A stretch of 64,000 nt of DNA from Sphingorhabdus sp. SMR4y (lineage in GTDB: Bacteria; Pseudomonadota; Alphaproteobacteria; Sphingomonadales; Sphingomonadaceae): positions 434,001 to 498,000 of the forward strand of contig NZ_CP022336.1 of NCBI RefSeq assembly GCF_002218195.1, given 5' to 3'. The position numbers and the translations under genes are program-made. Below are positions 54,039 through 63,214 of the stretch, piece after piece. Each line of letters begins with the position of its first letter. The stretch's first letter is position 1. Under the pieces are notes generated by a model. The model was not told the origin of the DNA and made no database searches. It saw nothing but the letters and a program-made list of their open reading frames with translations.

Positions 54039-55313
54039 GGCCAAAATGCGCTTGTTTCGTTTCTCTACTGCCTGAAATGCGCTAAAAACGCCAAGATTCG
54101 GGTCGGTTTTGCCGGTTTTTCCAAGCTTATCGAGCTGTTCGTAGAACCAGAATATGACGGCGAAACTGGCGACCGCCTTGACCGTCTGGAAGCGCATCAG
54201 AAAGCCCAGCCAGTCGGGGAGCAGGTGAAGCCTGTCCTCGAACCGTGGCAATGCTTCCAAATCTTCCATTAAACGCTTCGGCGCATCGGTCATGACGCAC
54301 ATCGGACGGCCAAGACCGATCAGGTCGGCAGCGCCGCTGGCGAGGGCTGTTTCCATCGCTGTCCGGGTCCGGAAGCCGCCGGTTACCATCAGCGGAACCT
54401 TGACCGTATCCTGCATCGCCTTGGCGAAATCGACGAAATAGGCTTCGCGCGCCTTGGTCGACGGCGCGACATTCTGCTCCTCCCTTTCCTCGATTCCGTC
54501 CGATCCCATAAGCGCGGGCTGTTCATAGGTGCCGCCGGAGATTTCGACCAGATCGACGCTGGCTTCCTCCAGCCAGCGCACGACTTGCAGACTGTCCTCG
54601 AAATTGAACCCGCCTTTCTGGAAATCGGCGCTGTTCAGCTTGACCGAAATCGGGAAATCCGGGCCGACCGCGGCGCGGACCTTTGCCACTGCGGTCAGCA
54701 GAAAACGCGCCCGATTTTCCAGGCTTCCACCATATTCGTCGCTACGCTGGTTGGATCGCGGGCTGAGAAAGCTGCTGAGCAAATAGCCATGGGCGGCATG
54801 GATCTGCGCGCCGGTAAAGCCGGCTGCCCGACAGGTCTTTGCGGCCAGCGCGAAGCGGTCGACAAGGTCTTCAATCTCTTGCCTGGTCAGCGCCACCGGC
54901 TCGCCAAATTGCCCGCCGGGAAGGCCGAGCTTGACCGCTGACGGGGCCTTGGGATGTTTGTTGACATTGCTCTGCGTCTGCCGGCCGGCATGGCTGATCT
55001 GAGCCCAGAAATGGTTGCCGTTGCGCGTCGCCGCCTGCGCCCAGCTGGCCAGTGCTGCCATCATCGCCTCGTTCGCCGGGCGATCGATGACGACATTGCC
55101 CGGACGCTCGAGATGGTCGCGGTCGATCTGGATATTGCCGCTGAGCAGCATGCCGGCACCGCCATCCGACCAGAGCCCGTACAGCCGCTCCAGTTCCGGC
55201 GTTGGAACACCGTCCGGGGTCGCCATGCCCTCGGTCATGGCAGCCTTGGCGATCCGGTTGGGCAGGGTGGCTCCGCAGGGAAGTGCCAGTGGATCGGAAA
55301 GAGATATGGTCAT
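54021..55313 (-). CDS. NADH:flavin oxidoreductase (Old Yellow Enzyme family)
   Basis: 430 residues. TIM-barrel OYE motifs: LPNRIAKAAMTEGMATPDGVP at the start, NHFWAQISHAGRQTQ, FTGAQIHAAHGYLLSSFLSPRSNQRSDEYGGSLENRARFLL with the FMN-contacting His pair, and LMVTGGFRTRTAMETAL then LIGLGRPMCV near the end. It reduces activated C=C bonds with NADH. A C-terminal extension of about 60 residues is hydrophobic in part (VKAVASFAVIFWFYEQL) and not typical of the family. Convergent with the lipoxygenase gene, so a role on enone products of oxidised lipids is possible but unproven. Confidence 0.9.
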   Translation of the reverse strand: MTISLSDPLALPCGATLPNRIAKAAMTEGMATPDGVPTPELERLYGLWSDGGAGMLLSGNIQIDRDHLERPGNVVIDRPANEAMMAALASWAQAATRNGNHFWAQISHAGRQTQSNVNKHPKAPSAVKLGLPGGQFGEPVALTRQEIEDLVDRFALAAKTCRAAGFTGAQIHAAHGYLLSSFLSPRSNQRSDEYGGSLENRARFLLTAVAKVRAAVGPDFPISVKLNSADFQKGGFNFEDSLQVVRWLEEASVDLVEISGGTYEQPALMGSDGIEEREEQNVAPSTKAREAYFVDFAKAMQDTVKVPLMVTGGFRTRTAMETALASGAADLIGLGRPMCVMTDAPKRLMEDLEALPRFEDRLHLLPDWLGFLMRFQTVKAVASFAVIFWFYEQLDKLGKTGKTDPNLGVFSAFQAVEKRNKRILAARSPA

Positions 55314-55518
55314 GACGGCCCCCGAATTTGGATTGCGTTTGAAAACTGATTCTGTCTTATGTCGTAATTTTTGGCAAGCAGAACCGGATTATTCCGACAT
55401 AAAGTGCTGAGAAACGACATATTTGGCTTTTGGAACAATTAGCGTATAGTGTCATGGAAAGGTCGTACGGGGGCAAACTCCGGCGACAGTTGGAGATGAT
55501 ATTTTGAGGGGAATGGAA

Positions 55519-55911
55519 ATGGTCGCAACAGCGTCTCGAAAATCAGTCAGCAAGCACCAGGCGGGACACGATGTTCAGCATCACGGCGTCCGCTGGGACA
55601 AGAAGATGAGCAACAATTGCGCAGCCGCATTGCTGGTCTATACCATCTTGCAGATTTTCGTGGTTTTGCGCTTCATCGAAACCAAGGGCATGTCGATCGC
55701 TCCCTATTTTGGACTGATCGTGCTCGTTGCCGTGATCATTCCCTTCTGCAGAAATTTCGAAAAACGTTGGGCAGATATGCACAACAGCGGCTTGACCGAT
55801 CAGAGCCTGGCCGCAAAATTCCGCGCAGATCAGTCACTTTTGTGGCTATTGGCTCTGGGTTTACCATTTGTCTTTGTCGCTCTGATCACAGCCATCGGAG
55901 CCATCGTCTGA
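55519..55911 (+). CDS. Small membrane protein of unknown function
   Basis: 130 residues. Three hydrophobic segments: NNCAAALLVYTILQIFVVLRF, APYFGLIVLVAVIIPFC and SLLWLLALGLPFVFVALITAIGAIV, with a short charged loop (RNFEKRWADMHNSGL). GAGGGG lies 7 bases before ATG 55519; an ATG two codons earlier is too close. I do not recognise the family. It is alone between the divergent OYE gene and pmbA. Confidence 0.75.
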   Translation: MVATASRKSVSKHQAGHDVQHHGVRWDKKMSNNCAAALLVYTILQIFVVLRFIETKGMSIAPYFGLIVLVAVIIPFCRNFEKRWADMHNSGLTDQSLAAKFRADQSLLWLLALGLPFVFVALITAIGAIV

Positions 55912-56013
55912 ATAGCGGCCGGTATTTGGCGGTCTCCCGGAACAGACAACGCTTTCTTCGCCATCTGGCACCAGATCGTTGACCTTGCTGGGCGCCGCAC
56001 CTATGTCCAGCCC

Positions 56014-57360
56014 ATGCTAAAACCTTCTGAAGCGCAGGACCGCGCTGACGCCCTGATCTCCCAAGCCAAAAAAGCCGGTGCTGATGCCGCCGATGCCATC
56101 TACGTATGCGATGCCGCAACCCAGGTGCAGATGCGTCTCGGCAATCTGGAAGATGTCGAGCGGTCCGAGGGAGAAGAAATCGGTCTCAGGGTTTTTGTCG
56201 GCAAACGGTCGGCTACAGTATCATCCTCCGACATGGATCCCCAGATTCTGTCCGCGCTGGTAGGGCGTGCACTCGACATGGCCAAAGAGGCCCCGGAAGA
56301 CCAGTTTGCCGGTCTCGCGCCCGAAGAATTGCTGCTTAAATCAGAACCCCACGCGATCGAAGGCGATGACGGCCAGGATCCAGATCCCGAGTTTTTGCGC
56401 GAATTGGCGTTGAAAGCGGAAGACGCCGCGCGAGCGGTCGAGGGCGTGACCAACAGCGAAGGCGGTGGTGCCAGCGCCGGGCGCAGCATTGTTGCTCTGG
56501 CCACCAGTCATGGCTTTTCCGGTGCCTACTCAACGAGCGGCTACAGCCTGTCCGCCAGCGTTATTGCCGGCAAGGGCGATGGCATGGAACGCGATTACGC
56601 CTATGACAGCGTGCGTTTTCTCGAAGATCTGGACTCAGCACAAGATATTGGCAAGGAAGCCGGCGAACGCGCCGTTGCAAGGCTCAATCCCGTCAGTTTC
56701 CAATCCGGTGCCATGCCGGTCGTCTACGATCCCCGCGTCGGCAACAGCCTGCTCGGTCATTTTATCGGGGCTATTTCCGGTAGCGCCATCGCGCGTAAAA
56801 CCAGCTTTCTGCTGGATGCTCTCGACAGCCAGGTATTCGACAGCGCGGTGTCGATCATCGATTGTCCGCATCGCAGGCGCGGGCTTCGCTCGAAGGCCTT
56901 TGACGGCGAGGGATTGCCAACGGCGAAAACCAAATTGATCGATAACGGCCGTCTGACTCAGTGGATCATGGAAAGCGCTTCGGCGCGCCAGCTAGGCCTG
57001 CAGCCGACCGGCCATGCTTCGCGCGGAGTCGGTGGTGCGCCGGGCGTGAGTGTAACCAACCTGCACATGAGCAATGGGGCGATCAGCAAGTCGGAACTGA
57101 TCAGGGATATTCAGCATGGCGTCTATATAACCGAACTGATCGGCATGGGTGTCAATCCCGTCACTGGCGATTATAGCCGCGGTGCGGGCGGTTTTCTGAT
57201 CACTGATGGAGAGATCGGACCACCCGTCTCGGAAATCACCATTGCCGGCAATCTCAAGGACATGTTCAAGAGCCTCGTCGCAGCCGATGATCTGGACTAT
57301 CGCTATGCCGCCAATGTGCCGACTTTACGGACCGACAGCATGACAGTGGCGGGCGGCTAG
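56014..57360 (+). CDS. pmbA: PmbA/TldD-family metalloprotease component
   Basis: 448 residues. The family pattern is clear: ADALISQAKKAGADAADAIYV start, TNSEGGGASAGRSIVALATSHGF in the middle, GAMPVVYDPRVGNSLLGHFIGAISGSAIARKTSFL, and GAGGFLITDGEI near the C-terminus. TldD and PmbA (TldE) form a heterodimeric zinc protease; PmbA-type members lack the HExxxH of TldD, as here. The TldD partner is not in the window. An inositol-monophosphatase-like gene follows in the same direction. Confidence 0.93.
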   Translation: MLKPSEAQDRADALISQAKKAGADAADAIYVCDAATQVQMRLGNLEDVERSEGEEIGLRVFVGKRSATVSSSDMDPQILSALVGRALDMAKEAPEDQFAGLAPEELLLKSEPHAIEGDDGQDPDPEFLRELALKAEDAARAVEGVTNSEGGGASAGRSIVALATSHGFSGAYSTSGYSLSASVIAGKGDGMERDYAYDSVRFLEDLDSAQDIGKEAGERAVARLNPVSFQSGAMPVVYDPRVGNSLLGHFIGAISGSAIARKTSFLLDALDSQVFDSAVSIIDCPHRRRGLRSKAFDGEGLPTAKTKLIDNGRLTQWIMESASARQLGLQPTGHASRGVGGAPGVSVTNLHMSNGAISKSELIRDIQHGVYITELIGMGVNPVTGDYSRGAGGFLITDGEIGPPVSEITIAGNLKDMFKSLVAADDLDYRYAANVPTLRTDSMTVAGG

Positions 57361-57433
57361 GCAAAGCCGTTGCCGGGGTGGCTTGCGGGTGACGACTGTC
57401 GGGTCCGACAGGTTGGCGACGGGCTCGCGCTGA

Positions 57434-58234
57434 ATGGAGACAGAATTGGCTGACATAGATTTTGACCGGGTTATCGCGATCGCCAAACAGGGCGGGGCGT
57501 TAGCCATGCGCCACTGGGCTCCGGGCAAGAAGGAAGCCAATATCTGGGAGAAATCCCCCGGGCAGATCGTCAGCGATGCCGATCTCGCGGTCGACAGTTT
57601 CTTGCGTGCCGAACTGGAAAAGCTGGTGCCGTCCGCTGGCTGGTTGTCGGAAGAAACCCATATTGACCATAGCGGCGCCGGTGAGGAACTGACCTGGGTA
57701 GTCGACCCGATTGATGGTACAAAGGACTATGTAGCCGGAAAAACCGGCTGGTGTGTCTCAGTTGCTCTGGTTCAGAATGATGCGCCCATATTCGGGGTTC
57801 TGGAGGCACCGGCGTTGCAGGAAACATGGGTAGCCAAGGCCGGCAGCCATACCGAGGTCAATGGCCGGTCGATTGCCGCCAGCCGGCGCACGCAATATCA
57901 GGGATGCCGGATTCCCGCCGAAGAACTGCCGCCCGAACTCGACCTCACAGCGGTGACCAAACCCAATAGTATTGCACTACGCATGGCAATGGTGGCGGAT
58001 GACCGCGCCGATGTCGTCGCCTCCACCCGCTGGGGCCATGAATGGGATATCGCCGCAGCCCATGTCATTGCTGCGGAAGCAGGCGCCAGCGTGACCAACG
58101 CGCTGGGCGAAACCCTGGTGTATAACGGGACCCACGGCAAGGCTCTCGGCGTGCTGTGCTGCTCCCCCAATCTATATGATGAGGCAGTCCAGCGGATCGG
58201 CAAATATGTAACAGAGAACGGTGCCAGCCACTAA
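57434..58234 (+). CDS. Inositol monophosphatase-family phosphatase (CysQ/HisN-like)
   Basis: 266 residues. Metal motifs EEThid-type LSEETHIDH, DPIDGTKDYVAGKTGWCVSVAL and the C-terminal WDIAAAHVIAAEAGA are those of the FIG superfamily. The exact substrate (3'-phosphoadenosine nucleotides, histidinol phosphate or inositol phosphate) cannot be told from motifs alone. It follows pmbA by 73 bases. Its stop TAA overlaps the stop of the convergent crtB gene within CTAA. Confidence 0.9.
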   Translation: METELADIDFDRVIAIAKQGGALAMRHWAPGKKEANIWEKSPGQIVSDADLAVDSFLRAELEKLVPSAGWLSEETHIDHSGAGEELTWVVDPIDGTKDYVAGKTGWCVSVALVQNDAPIFGVLEAPALQETWVAKAGSHTEVNGRSIAASRRTQYQGCRIPAEELPPELDLTAVTKPNSIALRMAMVADDRADVVASTRWGHEWDIAAAHVIAAEAGASVTNALGETLVYNGTHGKALGVLCCSPNLYDEAVQRIGKYVTENGASH

Positions 58235-59166
58235 GGCAGACGGGTGGCCCGGGCCCTTGTCCATAATCCGTCACGGTCGCGCCCGGCTGATTTGATCAGG
58301 GCCTGGCCAAAGGCTTTCATGATAGCGCGCAGTTTCTTGATCTTGCCGGTATAAATGCGGCGCTCGAGCGATGCGCCGTCGCTCTTCCGGATTGCTCTGG
58401 CAATATCGCCATAGATGCCAGCCGCTGCCAGCACGGCCCAGCGCGAGCGGAAGGGCAGGTTCGATGCTCCGACGCGCGCAGACGCTTCGTAGCTGCCCGC
58501 CAGATCGCACAGGCGATTGACCAGATGCACCAGCGCTTCCCGATGCGCCGGCTCCAGCAGATGATCCGGATCAATGCCGGCTTCCGTAATCCAGTCTGCC
58601 GGCAAATAGCATCGGCCCGCCTGGGCATCCTCGGCTATGTCCCGGGCAATATTGGCAAGCTGAAACGCCAGGCCCAGATCGCAGGCGCGGTCGAGTAGCT
58701 CATGGTCCCGCGCCGGTACGCCCATCACCAGCGCCATCATGCAGCCGACCGCGCCGGCGACATGATAGCAATATTGAAACAGGTCATCTTCCGTCTCCGG
58801 TCGCCAGCCCCTGGCATCCAGCGCAAAGCCGTCGATCATGTCATCGGCGAAATATTTGGGAATGTGGCATTCCTGTGCGACCATGCCAAAGGCGTCAAAC
58901 GGAGGATTTCCGGTCTGCTCGCCGCCATGCGCGCGCGCTGTCATCATCCGCATGGCGGCGATGGTTTTCTCCGGATGGGGCACGGTGGACATGCCGTGAC
59001 CATGATCCTGACCATCGGCCAGATCGTCGCAGGCCCGACACCAATAGTAGAGCAGCCAGGCTCTTTCGCGGGTCTGTTTCGAAAAGAGCTTCGAAGCCCG
59101 GGCGAAGGATTTTGATCCGCGTTCAATGCTGCTTCTGGCGTGGAGAACAAGATTTCTGCGATTCAT
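58231..59166 (-). CDS. crtB: Phytoene synthase
   Basis: 311 residues. First Asp-rich motif YYWCRACDDLADGQD, second NIARDIAEDAQAGRCYLPADW; IERGSKSFARASKLFSKQTRERAWLLYYWCR precedes the first. These place it with trans-isoprenyl phytoene synthases that join two geranylgeranyl diphosphates. It follows crtI by 5 bases and ends the crtY-crtI-crtB run. The supply gene crtE is not in the window. Confidence 0.95.
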   Translation of the reverse strand: MNRRNLVLHARSSIERGSKSFARASKLFSKQTRERAWLLYYWCRACDDLADGQDHGHGMSTVPHPEKTIAAMRMMTARAHGGEQTGNPPFDAFGMVAQECHIPKYFADDMIDGFALDARGWRPETEDDLFQYCYHVAGAVGCMMALVMGVPARDHELLDRACDLGLAFQLANIARDIAEDAQAGRCYLPADWITEAGIDPDHLLEPAHREALVHLVNRLCDLAGSYEASARVGASNLPFRSRWAVLAAAGIYGDIARAIRKSDGASLERRIYTGKIKKLRAIMKAFGQALIKSAGRDRDGLWTRARATRLP

Positions 59167-59171
59167 CGCGT

Positions 59172-60683
59172 CTATCCAAGTTCTTCCAGCATCAGCTCCG
59201 CGGTTGCCTTGGCGCTGCCCACGACGCCCGGAATGCCCGCACCGGGATGGGTGCCGGCACCGACAAAATAAAGATTGTCGATGACATCGTCGCGGTTGTG
59301 TACCCGGAACCAGGCGCTCTGGGTGAGCAGCGGTTCGAGACTGAATGCGCTGCCGAGATGGGCGTTGAGGTCTGTGCCGAAATCCTGCGGGGTGTAATGG
59401 AAGCTGGTGACGATTCTGTCGTGGATGTCGGGGATCAGTCGATGGCCGATTTCATCGAGAATGCGCTTCTCGTAGATCGGTCCCATTTCCTCCCAGTCGA
59501 TCGGCAACTTGCCCTGATGCGGTACCGGCGCCAGGACATAGAAAGTGCTGTGCCCCTCGGGTGCCATTTCCGGATCGGTCACCGTCGGATGGTGCAGATA
59601 GAGCGAGAAGTCGCTCGGCAGCACGCCGTTGTCGTAAATATCTTCGAGCAGTCCCTTATAGCGCGGTCCGAACAGGATCATGTGATGGGGAATGCCGGGC
59701 CAGCTTCCTTTTACGCCGAAATGGACGACGAATAGCGATGGCGAATAGGTCTTTTTCTTCAGCTTCCTGGTGACGGTCGTGCTGCGATGTCTGTGCCCGA
59801 GCAGGTCACGGTAGCTGTGCATGACGTCGGCGTTTGAGGCGACCGCGTCAAAAGTCTCGCTCCAGCCGGACTGGCAGGTCACGCCGGATGCGCGGTCGCC
59901 GATCGTATCGATGCTGGTCACCGGGTCATCCAGCCGGATCACGCCCCCGATCCGCTCGAAATGCTTTACCATCGCGGCGACCAGCATGTTGGTCCCACCC
60001 TTGGCAAACCAGACTCCGCCAAGCCGTTCAAGCTTGTGGATCAGGCCGTAAATCGCGCTGGTCTTCATTGGATTGCCGCCCACCAGCAACGACTGGAAGG
60101 ACAGGAACTCCCGCAGCTTCTCGTTTTTTACAAATCCGGAGACCTTGGCATAGACCGAGCGATAGGCCTCATATTTCATCAGCGCAGGCGCCGCCTTGAT
60201 CATCGATTTGAAATCGAGAAACGCCTTGGTGCCCAGCTTGACATAGCCTTCCTCGTACAGCCCGCCGCTATATTCGAGGAATTTCTTATAGCCCTCGACA
60301 TCGTCGGGTTCGATCGCCGCGATATTGGCGTAGAGCTCCTCTGGATCGTTAACATAGTCGAAATTGGTGCCGTCGGGCCAGTTGAGCCTGTAGAAAGGCG
60401 AAACCGGCATCAACTCAATATCTTTCGCCATATCATGACCGGTTAGTTCCCACAGTTGCGACAGGCAATCGGGGTCGGTGATCACGGTCGGACCGCCGTC
60501 AAAGATAAAGCCTTCCTTCTCCCAATAATAAGCGCGTCCGCCCGGCTTGTCGCGGCCTTCCAATATGGTCGTCTGGATGCCCGCCGACTGTAACCGGATG
60601 GCGAGCGCCAGGCCGCCGAAACCGGAACCGATAACAGCGGCTTTCCTGAAAAGTTCATTCTGCGATCTTGTAAGCTTGCTCAT
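59172..60683 (-). CDS. crtI: Phytoene desaturase (CrtI type)
   Basis: 503 residues. FAD site AAVIGSGFGGLALAIRLQSAGIQTTILEGRDKPGGRAYYWEKEGFIFDGGPTVITDP in the first 65 residues; TSFHYTPQDFGTDLN and the C-terminal GAGTHPGAGIPGVVGSAKATAEL are CrtI signatures. It converts phytoene to lycopene in four desaturation steps. Genes crtY (13 bases upstream) and crtB (5 bases downstream) are in the same operon. Confidence 0.96.
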   Translation of the reverse strand: MSKLTRSQNELFRKAAVIGSGFGGLALAIRLQSAGIQTTILEGRDKPGGRAYYWEKEGFIFDGGPTVITDPDCLSQLWELTGHDMAKDIELMPVSPFYRLNWPDGTNFDYVNDPEELYANIAAIEPDDVEGYKKFLEYSGGLYEEGYVKLGTKAFLDFKSMIKAAPALMKYEAYRSVYAKVSGFVKNEKLREFLSFQSLLVGGNPMKTSAIYGLIHKLERLGGVWFAKGGTNMLVAAMVKHFERIGGVIRLDDPVTSIDTIGDRASGVTCQSGWSETFDAVASNADVMHSYRDLLGHRHRSTTVTRKLKKKTYSPSLFVVHFGVKGSWPGIPHHMILFGPRYKGLLEDIYDNGVLPSDFSLYLHHPTVTDPEMAPEGHSTFYVLAPVPHQGKLPIDWEEMGPIYEKRILDEIGHRLIPDIHDRIVTSFHYTPQDFGTDLNAHLGSAFSLEPLLTQSAWFRVHNRDDVIDNLYFVGAGTHPGAGIPGVVGSAKATAELMLEELG

Positions 60684-60696
60684 TGGACAATCATAC

Positions 60697-61869
60697 TCAT
60701 CTATATTTCAAAAAAAGCGGCATGGCGCGGGAGACGGGGATCGGCGGTTTGCCCGACAACAGGCTGAGCTGATCCATACGCGTCGATGTCCCGGCGTAAA
60801 AACGGGCGAGCAATTGCTCGTTCTTGGCATAGGTATATTGCAATGTCTTGTACCGCTGGTCCGGATCGGCGCCGAGAAACAGAAAGGCGCAGAGCAATCG
60901 GTAGAATTTTCCGTCTTTCCAGTGCTTCGCGGCCAGACTGCGCAGCATCTTGTCCAAGCTGCTTTGATTGATCTCCGGTAGCTCGGCAATCAATAAAGCG
61001 GTTTTGACGGCCATCGGCAGCGAATAGCTGGTGATGGGCTGGATCAGCGCCGCCCGTGCTCCGGCGCGGGCGTCAATCGTTCCGTTGGCGGCCCAGAAAG
61101 CGTCAAAGTCGCCACCATAGATGACCGGGAGCTGCCCTTTTTCTGTGCTGCATATTCTGTCTATATCCCATCCCTGCCGAGAGGCATATTCGGCAATCCG
61201 GTCATGCGAGGTCGTGCTGTCGAGGTCCGCTGTATCGGAATAATAAGTGTCTTCGACGAACACGCAGCTGTCACTGAACGGCAGGCAATAGATAAAGCGA
61301 TAGCCGTCAATCTGCTCGACCGTGGCATCCATGATGACCGGCCGTTCCAGCCCGTGCGGCTGCCGCAGTTTCAGCATCTGCCCGCAGAATTTCTGCCAGC
61401 CGGTTTCCAGTGCCGACATATTACCGCCACCGCGAACATCAATTACCGCGGGTGCCGTAACGGTTGCGCCATCGGCCAAAATGACCCTGCCATTTTCCAG
61501 TGCCTCGGCGCGTTGTCCGGTGATCAATGTCTTCGGCGGCAATCGCTTGCGCAATGTGCTGTCGAGATTGGACGACTCTATCGAAAAATAGCCGTTGCTC
61601 AAACGGCGGCTATATTCAGGAAAATGGACGTCATAGCTGTCCCACTGACGCGAGATCAGCGGATCAACCAGCCAGCGATTTTCTGCTGCGATGTCGCTTT
61701 CGAAAAAGGACCAGATATGATTGCCGCCAAAATGGTCCTCGGCCTCGATCAGTGCAATATTCAGTTCCGGACGCAATTTTGCAAGAGCAAGCGCAATCAG
61801 GCCGCCCGCAAGCCCGCCGCCGGCAATAGCCAGATCACACTGGTGGGAGGGGCTGACTTTTTTCGGCAT
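60697..61869 (-). CDS. crtY: Lycopene beta-cyclase (CrtY type)
   Basis: 390 residues. Nucleotide-binding start CDLAIAGGGLAGGLIALALAK, ENRWLVDPLISRQWDSYDVHFP, VIDVRGGG, and FIYCLPFSDSCVFVEDTYYSD, the charged motif of CrtY cyclases, followed by LPVIYGGDFDAFW. It closes both ends of lycopene to beta-rings. First gene of the crtYIB operon, divergent from the sterol-desaturase-family gene 110 bases away. So the strain makes beta-carotene or derivatives. Confidence 0.94.
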   Translation of the reverse strand: MPKKVSPSHQCDLAIAGGGLAGGLIALALAKLRPELNIALIEAEDHFGGNHIWSFFESDIAAENRWLVDPLISRQWDSYDVHFPEYSRRLSNGYFSIESSNLDSTLRKRLPPKTLITGQRAEALENGRVILADGATVTAPAVIDVRGGGNMSALETGWQKFCGQMLKLRQPHGLERPVIMDATVEQIDGYRFIYCLPFSDSCVFVEDTYYSDTADLDSTTSHDRIAEYASRQGWDIDRICSTEKGQLPVIYGGDFDAFWAANGTIDARAGARAALIQPITSYSLPMAVKTALLIAELPEINQSSLDKMLRSLAAKHWKDGKFYRLLCAFLFLGADPDQRYKTLQYTYAKNEQLLARFYAGTSTRMDQLSLLSGKPPIPVSRAMPLFLKYR

Positions 61870-61979
61870 TGTCGTGCCTTAGCCGAAGCCACGGGCAGGG
61901 GAAAGCCTGTCTGAAAGCCGGTAGTGGCGATTATGCTTTATTGCTTGCTCCGTTCCGGTCTGCACCATATTCCGGTGTC

Positions 61980-62744
61980 ATGAACTATGCGCTCCCCGTG
62001 CTGATATCGGCTCTCGCCATGACGCTTATCGTCGGTGGTCGCTATCTGCTCAGCAGCGGATTCTTCGCCTGGCTGACCGGTCGGGTGCGGCCGGGACATT
62101 ATGACAGGCTAAAGCCGCAGATAGGACGGGAAATCCGCTGGTCGCTTCTGTCTGCCGCCATTTATGGCGTGCCGGCCGGCATTGTCGCCTGGGCCTGGCA
62201 AAATGCCGGCTGGACCAGAATATATACCGATTTCAACATGTACCCAATATGGTATTTACCGCTTTCCTTCTTCCTGTATCTCTTCCTGCACGACACGTGG
62301 TTCTACTGGACCCACCGGCTGTTTCACCGGCCAAAATGGTTCCGGATCGCTCACGCCGTCCACCATGACAGCCGTCCGCCGACTGCGTGGGCCGCGATGA
62401 GCTTTCATCCGGTTGAGGCTGTCAGCGGTGCTGTTGTTATTCCGGCTCTCGTAATGGCGATCCCGGTCCATGTCGGTGTTTTGGGTTTGGTATTGCTGAC
62501 CATGACGGTTATGGGCGTAACCAATCACATGGGATGGGAAATGTTTCCGCGCTGGCTGGTGCGCGGGCGATTGGGCAGATGGCTGATCACCGCGACACAT
62601 CATGAGAAACATCACGAAACATATCGAGGTAATTATGGGTTATATTTCCGTTTTTGGGACAGGCTTTGCGGCACGGATATCGGGCTTGCCGAAGATGGCA
62701 GCCGCTTCGGCGCTGTTGCTCGGAGCGAGCGCGTCTGCAGGTGA
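61980..62744 (+). CDS. Sterol desaturase/fatty-acid hydroxylase-family membrane protein
   Basis: 254 residues. Hydrophobic segments at the N-terminus (NYALPVLISALAMTLIVGG, later YLPLSFFLYLFL) and the His boxes of the superfamily: HDTWFYWTH, HAVHHDSRPP and HHEKHH, which bind a di-iron centre. Members hydroxylate lipids. Next to crt genes in sphingomonads this family is recurrent, so carotenoid or hopanoid/lipid modification is likely. ATG 61980 is chosen over an upstream in-frame start with no hydrophobic signal. The DUF2141 gene overlaps its 3' end. Confidence 0.88.
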   Translation: MNYALPVLISALAMTLIVGGRYLLSSGFFAWLTGRVRPGHYDRLKPQIGREIRWSLLSAAIYGVPAGIVAWAWQNAGWTRIYTDFNMYPIWYLPLSFFLYLFLHDTWFYWTHRLFHRPKWFRIAHAVHHDSRPPTAWAAMSFHPVEAVSGAVVIPALVMAIPVHVGVLGLVLLTMTVMGVTNHMGWEMFPRWLVRGRLGRWLITATHHEKHHETYRGNYGLYFRFWDRLCGTDIGLAEDGSRFGAVARSERVCR

Positions 62745-63144
62745 GGCTCCGGCCCCGTCCGCGCCGGCAATTTCCGCTTCGATCGATCTGGCGATCACCG
62801 GACTGCGTTCCGACAAGGGCAATGTGCTGGTATGTCTGAGCGCAAACCCGAAATTTTTCCCGGATTGCAGCAAGGACAAGCAGGCCCGCAAACTCAAGAT
62901 ATCGGCGGTTAAGGCCGGAACTGTCCAGATCGCGGATGTCAAACCTGGCACCTATGCCGTTGCGCTGGTGCATGACGAGAATGCCAACGGCAAAATGGAC
63001 CTGCGTCTGTTCCTGCCGCGCGAGGGTTTCGGCTTTTCCCGCAACCCAAAAATCGGCATGGGCCCGCCGAAATTCAAATCGGCCCAGTTCACCATCGGCA
63101 GTGATGATGCGCATTATGCGGTGCGGATGAAATATATCCTGTAA
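62635..63144 (+). CDS. DUF2141 secreted protein
   Basis: 169 residues from ATG 62635, which has GAGG 4-6 bases upstream; a later ATG at 62695 is possible. The N-terminus ends in a signal peptide (MAAASALLLGASASAGEA). The mature part has the DUF2141 pattern: LRSDKGNVLVCLSANPKFFPDC, KPGTYAVALVHDENANGKMD and GFGFSRNPKIGMGPPKF. Either start makes it overlap the preceding gene by 50-110 bases in another frame. It recurs beside crt genes; role unknown, possibly carotenoid or lipid handling in the periplasm. Confidence 0.87.
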   Translation: MGYISVFGTGFAARISGLPKMAAASALLLGASASAGEAPAPSAPAISASIDLAITGLRSDKGNVLVCLSANPKFFPDCSKDKQARKLKISAVKAGTVQIADVKPGTYAVALVHDENANGKMDLRLFLPREGFGFSRNPKIGMGPPKFKSAQFTIGSDDAHYAVRMKYIL

Positions 63145-63214
63145 TCCGGAAAAAATTAACCGTTGCCTAGGACTCTCGCGGCATTCTCCTGAGACCGATC
63201 AGGAGCTGCGTAAT

